A stretch of 40,973 bases of DNA, taken from positions 1 to 40,973 of the forward strand of contig VGZA01000055.1 of assembly GCA_016872775.1 (NCBI GenBank), given 5' to 3'. This document shows positions 1 through 9,295 of this stretch, piece by piece. The notes beneath the pieces are model-generated. The model had not been told where the DNA came from. It made no database searches and saw only the letters and a list, made by a program, of their open reading frames with translations. This stretch comes from Planctomycetota bacterium. Its GTDB lineage: Bacteria > Planctomycetota > Planctomycetia > Pirellulales > Pirellulaceae. The translations under genes were made by a program, and so were the position numbers. How positions within the stretch are numbered: the stretch's first letter is position 1; each line of letters starts with the position of its first letter.

Positions 1-1
1 G

Positions 2-3000
2 ATGGCCGTTGCGGGATGGCCGGGATTCTGCCTCGTTGCCGACGACAGCATGCGGATCGCTCCGCGCGCACCGGATGTCGCGACGCAGTCGTTTCGCATC
101 CAGGACGGTTTCCGCGTGGAACTGCTGGCCGCCGAACCGTTGACGATGGATCCCGTCGCTCTTGAATACGATGAATTCGGGCGAGCCTGGGTCGTCGAGA
201 TGAGCGATTATCCCTACACCGACAAGAATCGGGATCGGCCGTTCACCGAGAAAACCGACGATCTACCGTGGGGCCGATTGCGGGTCCTTGAGGACCTGAA
301 CGGCGATGGCCGGTTTGACCGCAGCACGATTTTCGCTGAAGAACTTTCCTGGCCGACGGGCCTGGCATTCTGGCGTGGCGGTGTCTTCGTGGCGGCGACG
401 CCCGATATCTGGTACCTCAAAGATCTTGATGGAGATCTGCGGTCCGATCTGCGAATCAAGGTCTATACCGGGTTCCGGAAATTCAATGTGCAGGCGGTGA
501 TGAACAATCTGCGCTGGGGACTCGATCATAAGATCTATGGGGCAGGTGGCACGAATGGTGGTGCGATCGTGCGGGTTGCCGACCCGACGGCGCAGCCGAT
601 TCGCATCGGCACACACGATTTCCGGTTTTCTCCTGAGGATGAGCGATTGGAACTGATACCGGGTGGAGCGCGGTTCGGGCAGACGTTCGATGATTGGGGA
701 AATCGCTTTATCTGTAACATCCGCAATCCGATCCGACATGCCGTGTTGCCCGCCGACCATCTTTCACGGAACCCCCACCATCTGGCTCCCGCACCGATCG
801 TGGACGTTGCCGAGTCCGGCGACACGATTTCCGTCTACCGCACCAGCCGCGTGGAACCATGGCGGGCGTTAAATGCGCGTCGGCTGGCATCGGATCCGGT
901 ATCGACGTCCCCGCGCAGCGAGTCGACCGCCGCCGGCTATATGACGTCGGCCTGCGGACTGACCATTTATCGTGGCGACGCCTACCCCGCCAGGTACTAT
1001 GGCCTGGCGTTTCTGGGTGAAGTCGCGGCCAATCTTGTGCACTGCCAGCGGTTGATCCCCAAGGGCCTGACGTTTTCCAGTGAACGCGCATACCCCGAAT
1101 CGGAATTTCTCACCTCCGACGACAACTGGTTCCGCCCGGTCAATTTCGTCAATGCACCGGACGGCACGCTGCACCTGGTCGATATGTATCGTGAAACGAT
1201 CGAACACCCCTGGTCGATCCCGGACGACATCAAGGAATCGCTCGATTTGCAGAGTGGACGCGACCGAGGTCGCATCTACCGGCTGGCACCGCCGGGATTT
1301 TCTTCGACTCCCTTCCCTGTGCCGGGCCGGATGTCGACGGCGGAACTTGTCTCATTGCTGCGACATCGACGGGCCTGGTGTCGCGAGACGGCGCATCGTC
1401 TGCTGTTCGAGCGGCAAGATCCGGCCGCCGTGCCCCTGTTGCGCGCGGCGTTGCGCGAACCGGACCTGGCGGAGCGCGCGGCGAATCGCGAGGCGCAACC
1501 GGACGACGGCGGTGCTCCGCCAGCTGGGCCGCGGGAGCTTGGCGGGCTGGCGATCCGCTTGGGGCGATTACACGCGCTCTGGTCGTTGGCGGGGATGAAC
1601 GCACTTGCGATCGACGATCTGCGCGTCGCGCTGCGCGATCCGGAACCGCGAATTCGCGAACAGGCCGTGCGGCTATCGGAATCATGGCTTGTGGAAAATG
1701 CGGAGATTCTCTCCGAAGTCTGCTCGCTGGCAGGCGATCTCGATCTCCGAATCCGGGCGAATGTCGCGATCGCGGTCGGCGGCCTGAAGGAACCTCGAAC
1801 GATCGAGGCACTATCGCTGATCGCTTCCACGGAACCAGTAGATGAATGGTTGCGCGTCGCGGTTTCGAGCGCGCTGCCGACGTCGGCTACTTCGTTGCTC
1901 GAATCACTGTTACGGGATCGGCTTGCGAAAGGCGTTCGGATTCCAGCCGGCATCGTTCACGGGCTCGCGCTGACGATCGGCGCGCGAGCCGAATCGACGG
2001 AACTGCGGACCGCGCTGCGGCTGCTGGAGCAGGTCGGACTTCCGGAAGAGGAACGCCCGGACGGGCCAATGCGAGCCGCTGTCGACGCCGTACGCAGGGA
2101 GTTCCTGCTGGGGGTCGGCGAAGGGCTGGCACGCGGTGGGCATACGGTGCGCGCGGTGGCGGCACGCGAATCGCCGCGCGCGTCGGCATGGATTGAGCGG
2201 CTGATCGACGACGCGCGTGCGATCGTCGACGACGATTCCCGTGCCGCGGCCGACCGTGTGGCGGCGCTGGGCATCGTCGTCCGCGAGGACCCGAACGCGG
2301 CCGGCGCGCTGCTGTCCCGATTGATGGACTCGCTGCAACCACTGGAATTGCAGACCGCCGCGATCGGAGCAATGGCACGACTGGCCGACGTCGATGGCGC
2401 GCGGAAAATACTGGACGCATACAAAAAGCTCACTCCCGCCGCGCGCAGCGAAGCGGTACAGCAGTTGCTTTCTCGCAACGACTGGATCGCGACGCTGCTG
2501 GATGCGGCGGAGCGTGAGGCGTTTCCGCTTTCGGACATCCCTTCCGTTCGCCGCTCGATGTTGCTGAAAAACTCCGATGCGTCGCTTCGTGACCGCGCCA
2601 CGCGGCTTTTCGGACGCGAGTTGCCCAGTCCGCGTGGCGAGGTCTTTCAGGCCTATCAACCCGCGCTCGCCATTGCAGGCGACTCGCAAAACGGTCAGGC
2701 ATTGCTTCGCAAACATTGCCTGACCTGCCATCGGTATCGTGGCGAGGGGCATGATGTCGGCCCGCGTCTGGAGACAATCCAGCATCGCGCGCCGCGCGAG
2801 ATCCTGTTGCATGTCGTCGATCCCAATCGCGAGGTCTCGCCGAGTTTCATCGAGTTCGTCGCCGCGCGGAAGGACGGTCGCATCGCGACCGGAATCGTGG
2901 TCAGCGAGACCTCTTCGTCCGTCACGCTTCGCAGGGCCGAGGGGGTTCAGGAGACGATCCCCAGGGAGGAAATTGACGAACTGCGGGAATCAGGAAAATC

Positions 3001-3091
3001 GATCATGCCGGAAGGCTTGGAAAAGCAGTTGTCGATGCGTGAAATGGCGGACATCCTGGCGGTTTTGACGGAGCCGGTGCGGCGGCCTTGA
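2..3091 (+). CDS. PVC-type dehydrogenase with HEAT repeats and C-terminal cytochrome c (5' partial)
   Basis: Probably an exported oxidoreductase that passes electrons to its own c-type haem; the substrate is unknown. The N-terminal third resembles the beta-propeller dehydrogenase domain typical of Planctomycetes and Verrucomicrobia (conserved GRAWVVEMSDYP and LEDLNGDGRFD stretches near residues 60-105). The middle (about 430-860) is rich in Arg/Leu/Ala helices of HEAT type. The C-terminus is the PVC haem-binding domain, with CLTCH giving haem ligands C906, C909 and H910, followed by a GPRL motif and an ESGKSIMPEGLE segment near the end. The frame is open to the window edge, and the first residues look like the end of a signal peptide, so the true start probably lies upstream. 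About 1029 residues are visible. It is a diverged paralogue of the gene at 27906-30767. Family assignment is firm; the substrate is not. Confidence 0.9.
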   Translation: MAVAGWPGFCLVADDSMRIAPRAPDVATQSFRIQDGFRVELLAAEPLTMDPVALEYDEFGRAWVVEMSDYPYTDKNRDRPFTEKTDDLPWGRLRVLEDLNGDGRFDRSTIFAEELSWPTGLAFWRGGVFVAATPDIWYLKDLDGDLRSDLRIKVYTGFRKFNVQAVMNNLRWGLDHKIYGAGGTNGGAIVRVADPTAQPIRIGTHDFRFSPEDERLELIPGGARFGQTFDDWGNRFICNIRNPIRHAVLPADHLSRNPHHLAPAPIVDVAESGDTISVYRTSRVEPWRALNARRLASDPVSTSPRSESTAAGYMTSACGLTIYRGDAYPARYYGLAFLGEVAANLVHCQRLIPKGLTFSSERAYPESEFLTSDDNWFRPVNFVNAPDGTLHLVDMYRETIEHPWSIPDDIKESLDLQSGRDRGRIYRLAPPGFSSTPFPVPGRMSTAELVSLLRHRRAWCRETAHRLLFERQDPAAVPLLRAALREPDLAERAANREAQPDDGGAPPAGPRELGGLAIRLGRLHALWSLAGMNALAIDDLRVALRDPEPRIREQAVRLSESWLVENAEILSEVCSLAGDLDLRIRANVAIAVGGLKEPRTIEALSLIASTEPVDEWLRVAVSSALPTSATSLLESLLRDRLAKGVRIPAGIVHGLALTIGARAESTELRTALRLLEQVGLPEEERPDGPMRAAVDAVRREFLLGVGEGLARGGHTVRAVAARESPRASAWIERLIDDARAIVDDDSRAAADRVAALGIVVREDPNAAGALLSRLMDSLQPLELQTAAIGAMARLADVDGARKILDAYKKLTPAARSEAVQQLLSRNDWIATLLDAAEREAFPLSDIPSVRRSMLLKNSDASLRDRATRLFGRELPSPRGEVFQAYQPALAIAGDSQNGQALLRKHCLTCHRYRGEGHDVGPRLETIQHRAPREILLHVVDPNREVSPSFIEFVAARKDGRIATGIVVSETSSSVTLRRAEGVQETIPREEIDELRESGKSIMPEGLEKQLSMREMADILAVLTEPVRRP

Positions 3092-3252
3092 CCAACTACC
3101 GACTTGCCAGCCCAGCGGGCTCCGAGCAGGCAGAAAATCGGCACGGCGGTCGTAATCGATCGAAGCGACAGAGGTAACCCAATCTGCCCCTGCCGCAAAT
3201 CTTCACAGTCGATCCACCGGGCTTGCCGATAAGCGACTGATTGGAACCGACC

Positions 3253-3891
3253 ATGCACGAGCTACTCGACTATTTTCTGCATATCAACCGGCACCTGGAG
3301 ACGGTGACCCGGGAGTATGGCGGCTGGACTTATGCGATTCTGTTTCTGATCGTGTTCTGCGAGACCGGGCTGGTCGTGACCCCGTTCCTTCCCGGCGACT
3401 CTCTGTTGTTCGCCGCCGGCGCGATCGCGGCCGTCGGTGACCTGAATGTCATCGCCCTCTGTATTCTGCTGATCGTCGCCGCGATCCTCGGTGACACCGT
3501 CAATTACCACATCGGAAAATACCTCGGTCCGCGCGTGCTCCGGGGCGAAACGTCCCGACTGTTCAACAAGAAGCACCTGGAAAAGACACACCGCTTCTTT
3601 GAGAAGTACGGCGGGAAGACAATTATTCTTGCACGGTTCGTCCCGATCGTACGGACCTTCGCGCCCTTTGTCGCCGGGGTGGGGGCGATGAGCTATGGAC
3701 GATTCTTGTGCTACAACATTGTCGGCGGAATCGTCTGGGTGGTTCTGTTTGTGCTGGCGGGATATCGTTTCAGCAAAATTCCCTGGGTGGAGAAGAACTT
3801 CACCGTGGTGATCCTGGCGATTATCGCTCTGTCGGTACTACCGGCGTTCGTCGAATTCTGGAGGGCCAGACGAGCATCAAAGCGCCCGTAG
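3253..3891 (+). CDS. DedA family membrane protein
   Basis: Polytopic inner-membrane protein of the DedA/SNARE-associated (VTT) family, whose members act in membrane homeostasis, lipid flipping or proton-dependent transport. About 212 residues, matching the usual size near 220. Visible family signatures are the FCETGLVVTPFLPGDS loop near residues 35-50, a GDTVNYHIGKYLG segment, and the LARFVPIVRTFAPFVAG motif near residue 125 with its conserved arginines. Several strong hydrophobic stretches follow, ending in a basic tail. An in-frame TTG at 3241 could add four residues; the ATG at 3253 is preferred, although neither has a strong ribosome binding site. The TAG stop lies inside the first copy of a 15-bp direct repeat (3886-3900). 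No operon partner is visible: the next gene is convergent. Confidence 0.9.
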   Translation: MHELLDYFLHINRHLETVTREYGGWTYAILFLIVFCETGLVVTPFLPGDSLLFAAGAIAAVGDLNVIALCILLIVAAILGDTVNYHIGKYLGPRVLRGETSRLFNKKHLEKTHRFFEKYGGKTIILARFVPIVRTFAPFVAGVGAMSYGRFLCYNIVGGIVWVVLFVLAGYRFSKIPWVEKNFTVVILAIIALSVLPAFVEFWRARRASKRP

Positions 3892-3927
3892 CTCGAAACT
3901 TGTTTCGAGACTCCGTAGCTCGAAACT
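3886..3927. repeat. 15-bp direct repeat with internal hairpin at the dedA-like 3' end
   Basis: CCGTAGCTCGAAACT occurs exactly twice (3886-3900 and 3913-3927), spaced 27 bp. Between and overlapping them CTCGAAAC-tt-GTTTCGAG forms an 8-bp inverted repeat (3892-3909). It sits between two convergent genes and supplies the stop codon of the first. It could be a bidirectional termination structure or a copy of an interspersed REP-like element; copy number cannot be judged from this window. Confidence 0.6.
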
Positions 3928-3974
3928 CCTTGACGCCCCGGCTGAACTGAGAGAACTTTTCACAGCCATGTTCA

Positions 3975-4811
3975 TCATGGCTCGTTCCATAACAACTGCC
4001 GCAATCGGGCTGCACCGTACTCTGCGCGGAGGTCGCGAAAGGGCCGGCGTCCCATCGCGAGTCGCCGACGGGCCGGAATGAAGTAACCGCGTACTCCGCA
4101 ACCGGAACAGGATTGTGCCGCCGAAGTTCGCACCGCGCCGCACCTCCCGCACGACGGACTTATCGTCCAGGTACGTCCCTCAACCCGCCCTGGCGGGACC
4201 AACAGCACGTGGACGGGAAGTCCGGACGTCAGCGCGGAACGGAGGGTGTCACACCAGTGCCGATACTGGGGATCGGTGTGGAGCATGTCCAGCGCGCTGA
4301 AGACGTCGAGGTGGGCCTGCTGCTGCGCCGTGGTCAATGGTGAATGGGACCAGAAGCCGTACCAGCGGGGACGGGTGTCGAGGAAGAGGCGGTTCAATGA
4401 ATCCGCGTCGGGTCGCCGCGAGATCAGATCATCGAACATCGCATGCAGCGTTTCCACGGCAGCGATTTGGCCGAAGCAACCAGCGATGGGCGGCGCATGG
4501 GAGAACCGAATTGCACACGCCGGACAATCACGGCACATTTCCTGGACCCATTCCTGGCCTCCGTAGGCATCAAACATCGGTGTGGCGGCGAAGCCGGCCG
4601 GAATCTCGACTCCATCGATTTCGCCGACCACGTCGGCTGGATTCCAACAGATGCCTTCGCGGAACCAGCCTGTGGAACTGGCCTTGCAGAACTCCCGCAG
4701 CGGCCGCAATTGCCGTTCGGCCTGCAGAGGATGCCAGGGCTTCTTTCCGCCGCGCAGCGCGCAGTGCTGGTCAATTGCGTAAGCGACGAATTCGGGCGTC
4801 TGCTGTTCCAT
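3975..4811 (-). CDS. hypothetical protein with CxxC zinc-ribbon motifs
   Basis: Unrecognised protein of 278 residues. Two cysteine clusters are visible: CRDCPAC near residue 93 and, near residue 220, a CGRC...CSGC pair separated by nine residues that looks like a zinc ribbon. The rest is mixed polar and hydrophobic with many Trp, and there is no signal peptide or membrane span. It starts 61 bp after the purH stop codon in the same direction, so it may be cotranscribed with purH, but no purine-related motif is visible. The ribosome binding site before the ATG is weak. Probably a lineage-restricted planctomycete protein; no function is claimed. Confidence 0.7.
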   Translation of the reverse strand: MEQQTPEFVAYAIDQHCALRGGKKPWHPLQAERQLRPLREFCKASSTGWFREGICWNPADVVGEIDGVEIPAGFAATPMFDAYGGQEWVQEMCRDCPACAIRFSHAPPIAGCFGQIAAVETLHAMFDDLISRRPDADSLNRLFLDTRPRWYGFWSHSPLTTAQQQAHLDVFSALDMLHTDPQYRHWCDTLRSALTSGLPVHVLLVPPGRVEGRTWTISPSCGRCGAVRTSAAQSCSGCGVRGYFIPARRRLAMGRRPFRDLRAEYGAARLRQLLWNEP

Positions 4812-4872
4812 CGGCGTCTCACCGCCATCGCTGGCATGGGGCGGGATTACGACAGGCCCTCATCGGATGGAA

Positions 4873-6462
4873 TCAGTGCTTGAAGTGCCGTCGCCCCGTC
4901 ATGATCATTGCGATACTGTGCTTGTCACAGGCGGCAATGACCGACTCGTCATTCTTCGAGCCTCCGGGCTGAATCACGGCGGAAATGCCGGCGGCCGCGG
5001 CCTGCTCGATTGAATCCGGGAAGGGGAAAAAAGCATCGCTGGCCAAGACGGCCCCTTGAACTCGGGCTCCGGCCTTGGCAATGGCGATTCCGACGGAATC
5101 GACGCGGCTCATCTGTCCCGCGCCGGCGCCCAGCAGCGTGCCTCCATGGCAGACAACGATGGCGTTCGATTTCACGAACCGAACGATGTTCCAGGCAAAT
5201 CGCAAGTCGGTAACGGTCGCGTCGTCGGGCGTCTTGCTCGTAACAACCCGCCATTCGTCCGTTGGGTCACCGAGAATGTCGGCATCTTGAACCAGCATTC
5301 CACCGTCAATGCGACGAAATTCGCGGCGCGATCCGATCTCCAGCGATCCCGTGCTCATCAAGCGCACGCTGCTTCTCCATTTCGGCCGCGAGCGGAGGAT
5401 TTCGATCGCTTCCGTGTCGAAGCCGGGTGCCACGATGGCTTCGACGAACAGACCGGGGGTACTCAAATACTCGGCGGTCGCGGGATCGACCATCTGATTC
5501 AGGCCCAGGACCGATCCAAAAGCACTTTGCGGATCGCCCTGCATCGCCCGCTCCGTGGCCGCCCGCAGCGAATCAGCAATGGCGGCACCGCAAGGATTGT
5601 TGTGCTTGATGACGGCACAGGCCGGCTGGTTGAACTGGCGTACGATCGCCAAAGCGCTATCCAGGTCGAGCAGATTATTGTACGAAAGTTCTTTGCCGTT
5701 CAGCTGTTGGGCGGTGACCAGATTGCCGCCCCGTTCGCCGACGACCTGGTAGAGGGCCGCGCGCTGGTGTGGATTTTCTCCGTACCGCAATTCTTCGCCG
5801 ACTCGCCGCAACGGGATGCTCATTTCCTTGGGAAAATTGACCTGCCCGGGCGACGCCGCGGCGTCCTCGATCGCCGAGAAATGGGCGGCGATCAAAGCGT
5901 CGTACGCGGCGGTGTGGGCGAATGCCGCACACATCAATCTCCTCCGGAGCGCTTCGCTGGTCGCGCCTCGATTGGCGGATAGTTCTTCCAGAATCGGTCG
6001 ATATTGTTCGGACGAGGTCGCGATCGTGACAAACGCGTGGTTCTTCGCCGCCGCCCGGATCAGACTGGGACCGCCGATATCGATCTGTTCGACCGCTTCC
6101 GGCCGCGATACCCCGGGCCGGGCAACCGTCGACTCGAACGGATAGAGATTCACGACCACCAGTTCGAACGGGATGATTCCGTGTTCGGCCGTTGAATGCA
6201 TGTCGTCATCACGGTCGCGGCGACAGAGGATGCCGCCAAAAATGCGGGGATGGAGCGTTTTCAAGCGGCCATCCATCATTTCCGGAAAGCCGGTGTACTC
6301 GGCGATATCTCGGGCAGTCAGACCGCCGTCGATCAGATGGCGACGCGTACCACCCGTGCTGTAGATTTCCACCCCCAGGCTGGCCAATGCGCGGGCGAAC
6401 TCCAGCACCCCGGACTTGTCGCTGACGCTGATTATCGCTCGCTGGATGGTCGGGCCGGTCAT
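4873..6462 (-). CDS. purH: bifunctional AICAR transformylase / IMP cyclohydrolase
   Basis: Cytosolic enzyme for the last two steps of de novo purine synthesis: formyl transfer from 10-formyltetrahydrofolate to AICAR, then ring closure to IMP. 529 residues, the normal size. The N-terminal cyclohydrolase domain (MGS-like, residues 1-200) begins with RAIISVSDKSGVLEFA and carries DIGGPSLIRAAAKNH. The transformylase domain follows with RYGENPHQRAA, the catalytic KHNNPCGAA motif, a distal IQPGGSKNDE segment and the family C-terminus MTGRRHFKH. AAGGA lies about 9 bases before the ATG. The gene is 171 bp downstream of the large PLP enzyme and 61 bp upstream of a zinc-ribbon gene, all leftward. Complete, with no anomaly seen. 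Confidence 0.97.
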   Translation of the reverse strand: MTGPTIQRAIISVSDKSGVLEFARALASLGVEIYSTGGTRRHLIDGGLTARDIAEYTGFPEMMDGRLKTLHPRIFGGILCRRDRDDDMHSTAEHGIIPFELVVVNLYPFESTVARPGVSRPEAVEQIDIGGPSLIRAAAKNHAFVTIATSSEQYRPILEELSANRGATSEALRRRLMCAAFAHTAAYDALIAAHFSAIEDAAASPGQVNFPKEMSIPLRRVGEELRYGENPHQRAALYQVVGERGGNLVTAQQLNGKELSYNNLLDLDSALAIVRQFNQPACAVIKHNNPCGAAIADSLRAATERAMQGDPQSAFGSVLGLNQMVDPATAEYLSTPGLFVEAIVAPGFDTEAIEILRSRPKWRSSVRLMSTGSLEIGSRREFRRIDGGMLVQDADILGDPTDEWRVVTSKTPDDATVTDLRFAWNIVRFVKSNAIVVCHGGTLLGAGAGQMSRVDSVGIAIAKAGARVQGAVLASDAFFPFPDSIEQAAAAGISAVIQPGGSKNDESVIAACDKHSIAMIMTGRRHFKH

Positions 6463-6633
6463 TCCCGGAGTTCCTTCTGCTACCTGATCGGGATTCGCCG
6501 CGGAGATGATGGTTTACGTAAGTCCCCCCCGGCAGTCAAGGTACCGATAACCGCTGAACGGCGGCGTCCAAGGTGCCGCCGGCGATCGCCCGCCGCCCGC
6601 CGGCGATCTCCGGAGGCCGCTCCAACGCGCGGA

Positions 6634-8412
6634 TCACACCGGACGCAACGATTCCACATACCGACGGTGCGTATCAAGGTAGCACGACTCGACGATCTGC
6701 CGGACCGTGGCGCCGTCGGGAAACTGCGCGGAGAAGCCCGGCACCAGTGGATCGATCGTCAATCGGGCAGCCGCGACGAAATGGTCGAACAAATCGTAGG
6801 GTGACTCGTCGCCGATCGCCAGCCGAATCGTTGTCGGCGTAATGCCGCCTTCCGCGAGCGCCTGTTCGCTGAGTTCCGAGTGCGTGGTCAGCGCCGGGCA
6901 ACTGACGATGGTATTGGACTGTCCCAGGCTGATCATATGGGAGAATGCAGGCTCCAGAGCGTCGAAGAACCGATGGAAGGCCGCGCAAGGCACGTCGTGG
7001 ATCTCGAGCGTGAACAACGGTGCCGGCAGCCCCAGAAACGCCAGGCGCTGCCGAAGGTCCGAGTTGCGGTCGGCGGGCAATTCGTTGCATCGCACGCGAA
7101 TTCGCGGGTGGCGGGAAAAACAGCGAGCCAGGATTGCCGTGTTGATGCATTTGGCGAGCATCCGCACGTGCAGGGTGCGGATGCCCTGGATCACTTCAAA
7201 CGCCGCATCGGCCTGAAGGAATGCGCCTTTGACATAGTAGACGTTCCAGAACAGCGTCTCGTTCCAGGACCGCTTTCCGATCGAGGTGCCTTTGGGAATG
7301 AACATATCCTCGTTGCGGCCGATGACAACTCCGCCGATCGTCGAACCGGTCCCGGACAGATCTTTGGTGTAGCTGTGGATCACGAAATCGGGCCGTTCCA
7401 CCCGATCGACCCGCTGCAGCGGGCGGATCAGGAAGGGAGTGCCGACGGTGGCGTCGAGCATCACGGTCATGTCGAGTTCGTGAGCCCGTCGGCAGATCGC
7501 CGGCACGTCCAGCAGATAACCGTGCGGGTTGCAGGGCGATTCCAGATAGACATATGTCTTTCGCCCGGCGGCGATGCGGTCCGCATAGCGCGCCTGGACT
7601 CGTGCCCAGGCGGCGTCAAAATCGTCCACGTTTTCGCCGTCAAAACTCTCCACGGCAATATCCAGATTCGCCGATTTGGCATACCAGTCGTGGATCAGCT
7701 GGTGCGCGCCTCCGTAGATGTTGCGGCTGGTGATCAGAATGTCGTCGCGACCGAGAATATGCGACATGACTCCGTCGATCGCCGCCATGCCGCTGTCGAA
7801 ATTCCAGGCAAGGTATTCCGCGGCGTAGGGGCCGGCTTCCAGATCGACGATGAAATTGGCGAGACAGACCGAGGTCGGGTTGAGCAGGCGGGAGTAGATT
7901 TCGAGCATCAACTCCTGCCCCTTGAAGGCATCCTCGATCCATTCGGCGCAGGCGTACACATAGGTCGCAGTTCGCGTGATCACGGGAGTGGCCGAGAAGA
8001 TCGCGGTCACGTTATCGAACAGCGCATAGGGGCCCTTGGCCGCCTGCGACGCGGTGGCGAGACCGAGTGTCTGGTAGGTAAGTCGAAACGGGTTCTGCAG
8101 GGTGTCAAGTACTTTGGCTAACTGGAACGAAATCAGTTTGAGCGCGTTGAAATAGGCGATCCGGTCGGTGCGGTCGAGTCCTCGGACGGCGTTCAGCGTC
8201 GTATTCCAGAGCGTCTCGACGCTGGCCTGGCTCGCGTAAATCCGCGCCACCAGTTCGCAAAGCGAACGCCCCAGCTCCGATTCGGGGTCGATGCCGTAAT
8301 GCAGCATCTGTTCCCGCGTCAGTTCCTCGGCGGAATCCTGAAGCGTGGAATGGCGCAGGGGGGACAATTTGCGCATTGCCTCGCGGCGCAGGTTGTTTGC
8401 ATTGGGGTTCAT
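6634..8412 (-). CDS. PLP-dependent enzyme of the Cys/Met metabolism (trans-sulfuration) family, enlarged
   Basis: Fold-type I PLP enzyme related to cystathionine gamma-synthase, cystathionine lyases and methionine gamma-lyase. Landmarks are TSRNIYGGAHQL, YLESPCNPHG, MLDATVGTPF (Asp for the pyridine nitrogen), and HSYTKDLSGTGS with the Schiff-base lysine K350. A C-terminal THSELSEQALAEGGITPTTIRLAIG segment is the family tail for substrate carboxylate binding. At 592 residues it is much longer than the usual 380-430, with roughly 130 extra residues before the PLP domain (mostly helical) and a short C-terminal extension. A GGAG lies about 10 bases before the ATG. The exact reaction cannot be told from sequence; a sulfur amino acid lyase or synthase is the best guess. 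It is divergent from the sigma factor at 8635. Confidence 0.85.
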   Translation of the reverse strand: MNPNANNLRREAMRKLSPLRHSTLQDSAEELTREQMLHYGIDPESELGRSLCELVARIYASQASVETLWNTTLNAVRGLDRTDRIAYFNALKLISFQLAKVLDTLQNPFRLTYQTLGLATASQAAKGPYALFDNVTAIFSATPVITRTATYVYACAEWIEDAFKGQELMLEIYSRLLNPTSVCLANFIVDLEAGPYAAEYLAWNFDSGMAAIDGVMSHILGRDDILITSRNIYGGAHQLIHDWYAKSANLDIAVESFDGENVDDFDAAWARVQARYADRIAAGRKTYVYLESPCNPHGYLLDVPAICRRAHELDMTVMLDATVGTPFLIRPLQRVDRVERPDFVIHSYTKDLSGTGSTIGGVVIGRNEDMFIPKGTSIGKRSWNETLFWNVYYVKGAFLQADAAFEVIQGIRTLHVRMLAKCINTAILARCFSRHPRIRVRCNELPADRNSDLRQRLAFLGLPAPLFTLEIHDVPCAAFHRFFDALEPAFSHMISLGQSNTIVSCPALTTHSELSEQALAEGGITPTTIRLAIGDESPYDLFDHFVAAARLTIDPLVPGFSAQFPDGATVRQIVESCYLDTHRRYVESLRPV

Positions 8413-8557
8413 GGCGAACTTACTCCGTTGCGGTCGCCGAGAGTCGACGGGCAGACGAGGTTCGACCCGCGCCGATCCTGGATTGGTTTATACCACAAAC
8501 CGACAGTGCCGTGCCGCCGGGGAATACAAGCAAACGGGATGACGCTCTGTGGTAGTA

Positions 8558-8586
8558 TTGACATAGTTCTTTAGTGGGGATACGCT
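8558..8586 (+). promoter_or_regulatory. sigma-70-type promoter for the small sigma factor gene
   Basis: A perfect -35 TTGACA (8558-8563), a 17-base spacer and a weaker -10 TACGCT (8581-8586) lie 49 bases before the chosen ATG at 8635. The exact -35 and optimal spacing stand out in GC-rich DNA. Not verified experimentally. Confidence 0.55.
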
Positions 8587-8634
8587 TGCAAGTCGAGGCA
8601 AATTGATTTCGACATGGACTGGAGGGCGGCGCCG

Positions 8635-9261
8635 ATGAGTAGTGTTGATGCGATTCCGCATTTTCAGCGGATGGTGGATAGGCTCAAGGAGCGTGATGCA
8701 CTAGCGTTCGCGGAATTTTGTGATTGGTTCGAGGAGTCCCTGATGCGGCGGGTGCGTTCGGAGCTCTACGGCCGCTGTCTCAGCTGGATAGATCCGCACG
8801 ACATTTGTCAGGAGGTGTTGCTGGGGTTCTGGCAGGCCTGTCCGCGGCTGGCGTTCCGGGAGGCGCCGGCCGTGGAGCGTTATCTTTGCAAGATGGCCCG
8901 CTCGAAGATTCTGGACGCGATACGGCACGAGCGTGCGGGTTGCCAGGAAGCGACGTTTATCGAGTCGCTTGACGCCGGTTTCCGGGACCCGATCTGTCCG
9001 GACGGCACTCCGGATGCCAAAGTGTCGATCCGCGAGTTTGAAGTTCGGGCTGGAGTGCAGCTCAGCGATCTGCAGCGTGAAATCTGTTACTTGCGCTGCC
9101 AGGCGATGGACTGGATCGAAATCGCCAAGCAATGCGGGATCTCGGTCGGCGCGGCGCAGAAGCAATTCCGGCGGGCTTGTGACTGCGTGATGGACGACGT
9201 CTATCGGGACGACTCGGCGTATATGGACCGCAAGCGGCGCGACGGGGAAGCTGGCCCGTGA
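8635..9261 (+). CDS. RNA polymerase sigma factor, sigma-70 family (ECF-like)
   Basis: Small two-domain sigma factor that would direct RNA polymerase to an alternative promoter set. 208 residues. Region 2 includes WIDPHDICQEVLLGFWQ (core-binding type) followed by YLCKMARSKILDAIRHER (-10 recognition type). Region 4 near residues 150-190 has LSDLQREICYLRC and the helix-turn-helix IAKQCGISVGAAQKQFRRA. There is no region 1.1 or 3. An upstream in-frame ATG at 8614 exists, but ATG 8635 has GGAGG at 8621-8625 with 9-base spacing and is preferred. No anti-sigma gene is adjacent: the next gene is convergent with zinc-ribbon and membrane features. The target regulon is unknown. Confidence 0.85.
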   Translation: MSSVDAIPHFQRMVDRLKERDALAFAEFCDWFEESLMRRVRSELYGRCLSWIDPHDICQEVLLGFWQACPRLAFREAPAVERYLCKMARSKILDAIRHERAGCQEATFIESLDAGFRDPICPDGTPDAKVSIREFEVRAGVQLSDLQREICYLRCQAMDWIEIAKQCGISVGAAQKQFRRACDCVMDDVYRDDSAYMDRKRRDGEAGP

Positions 9262-9295
9262 ATCGTTGCGCGGCGGCATTTTCCGACGGCGCCGG

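Noticed and set aside
6880-8121. A 413-codon rightward frame antisense to the PLP enzyme gene
   Set aside because: GC-rich third-position shadow; the opposite strand encodes a complete enzyme with catalytic motifs.
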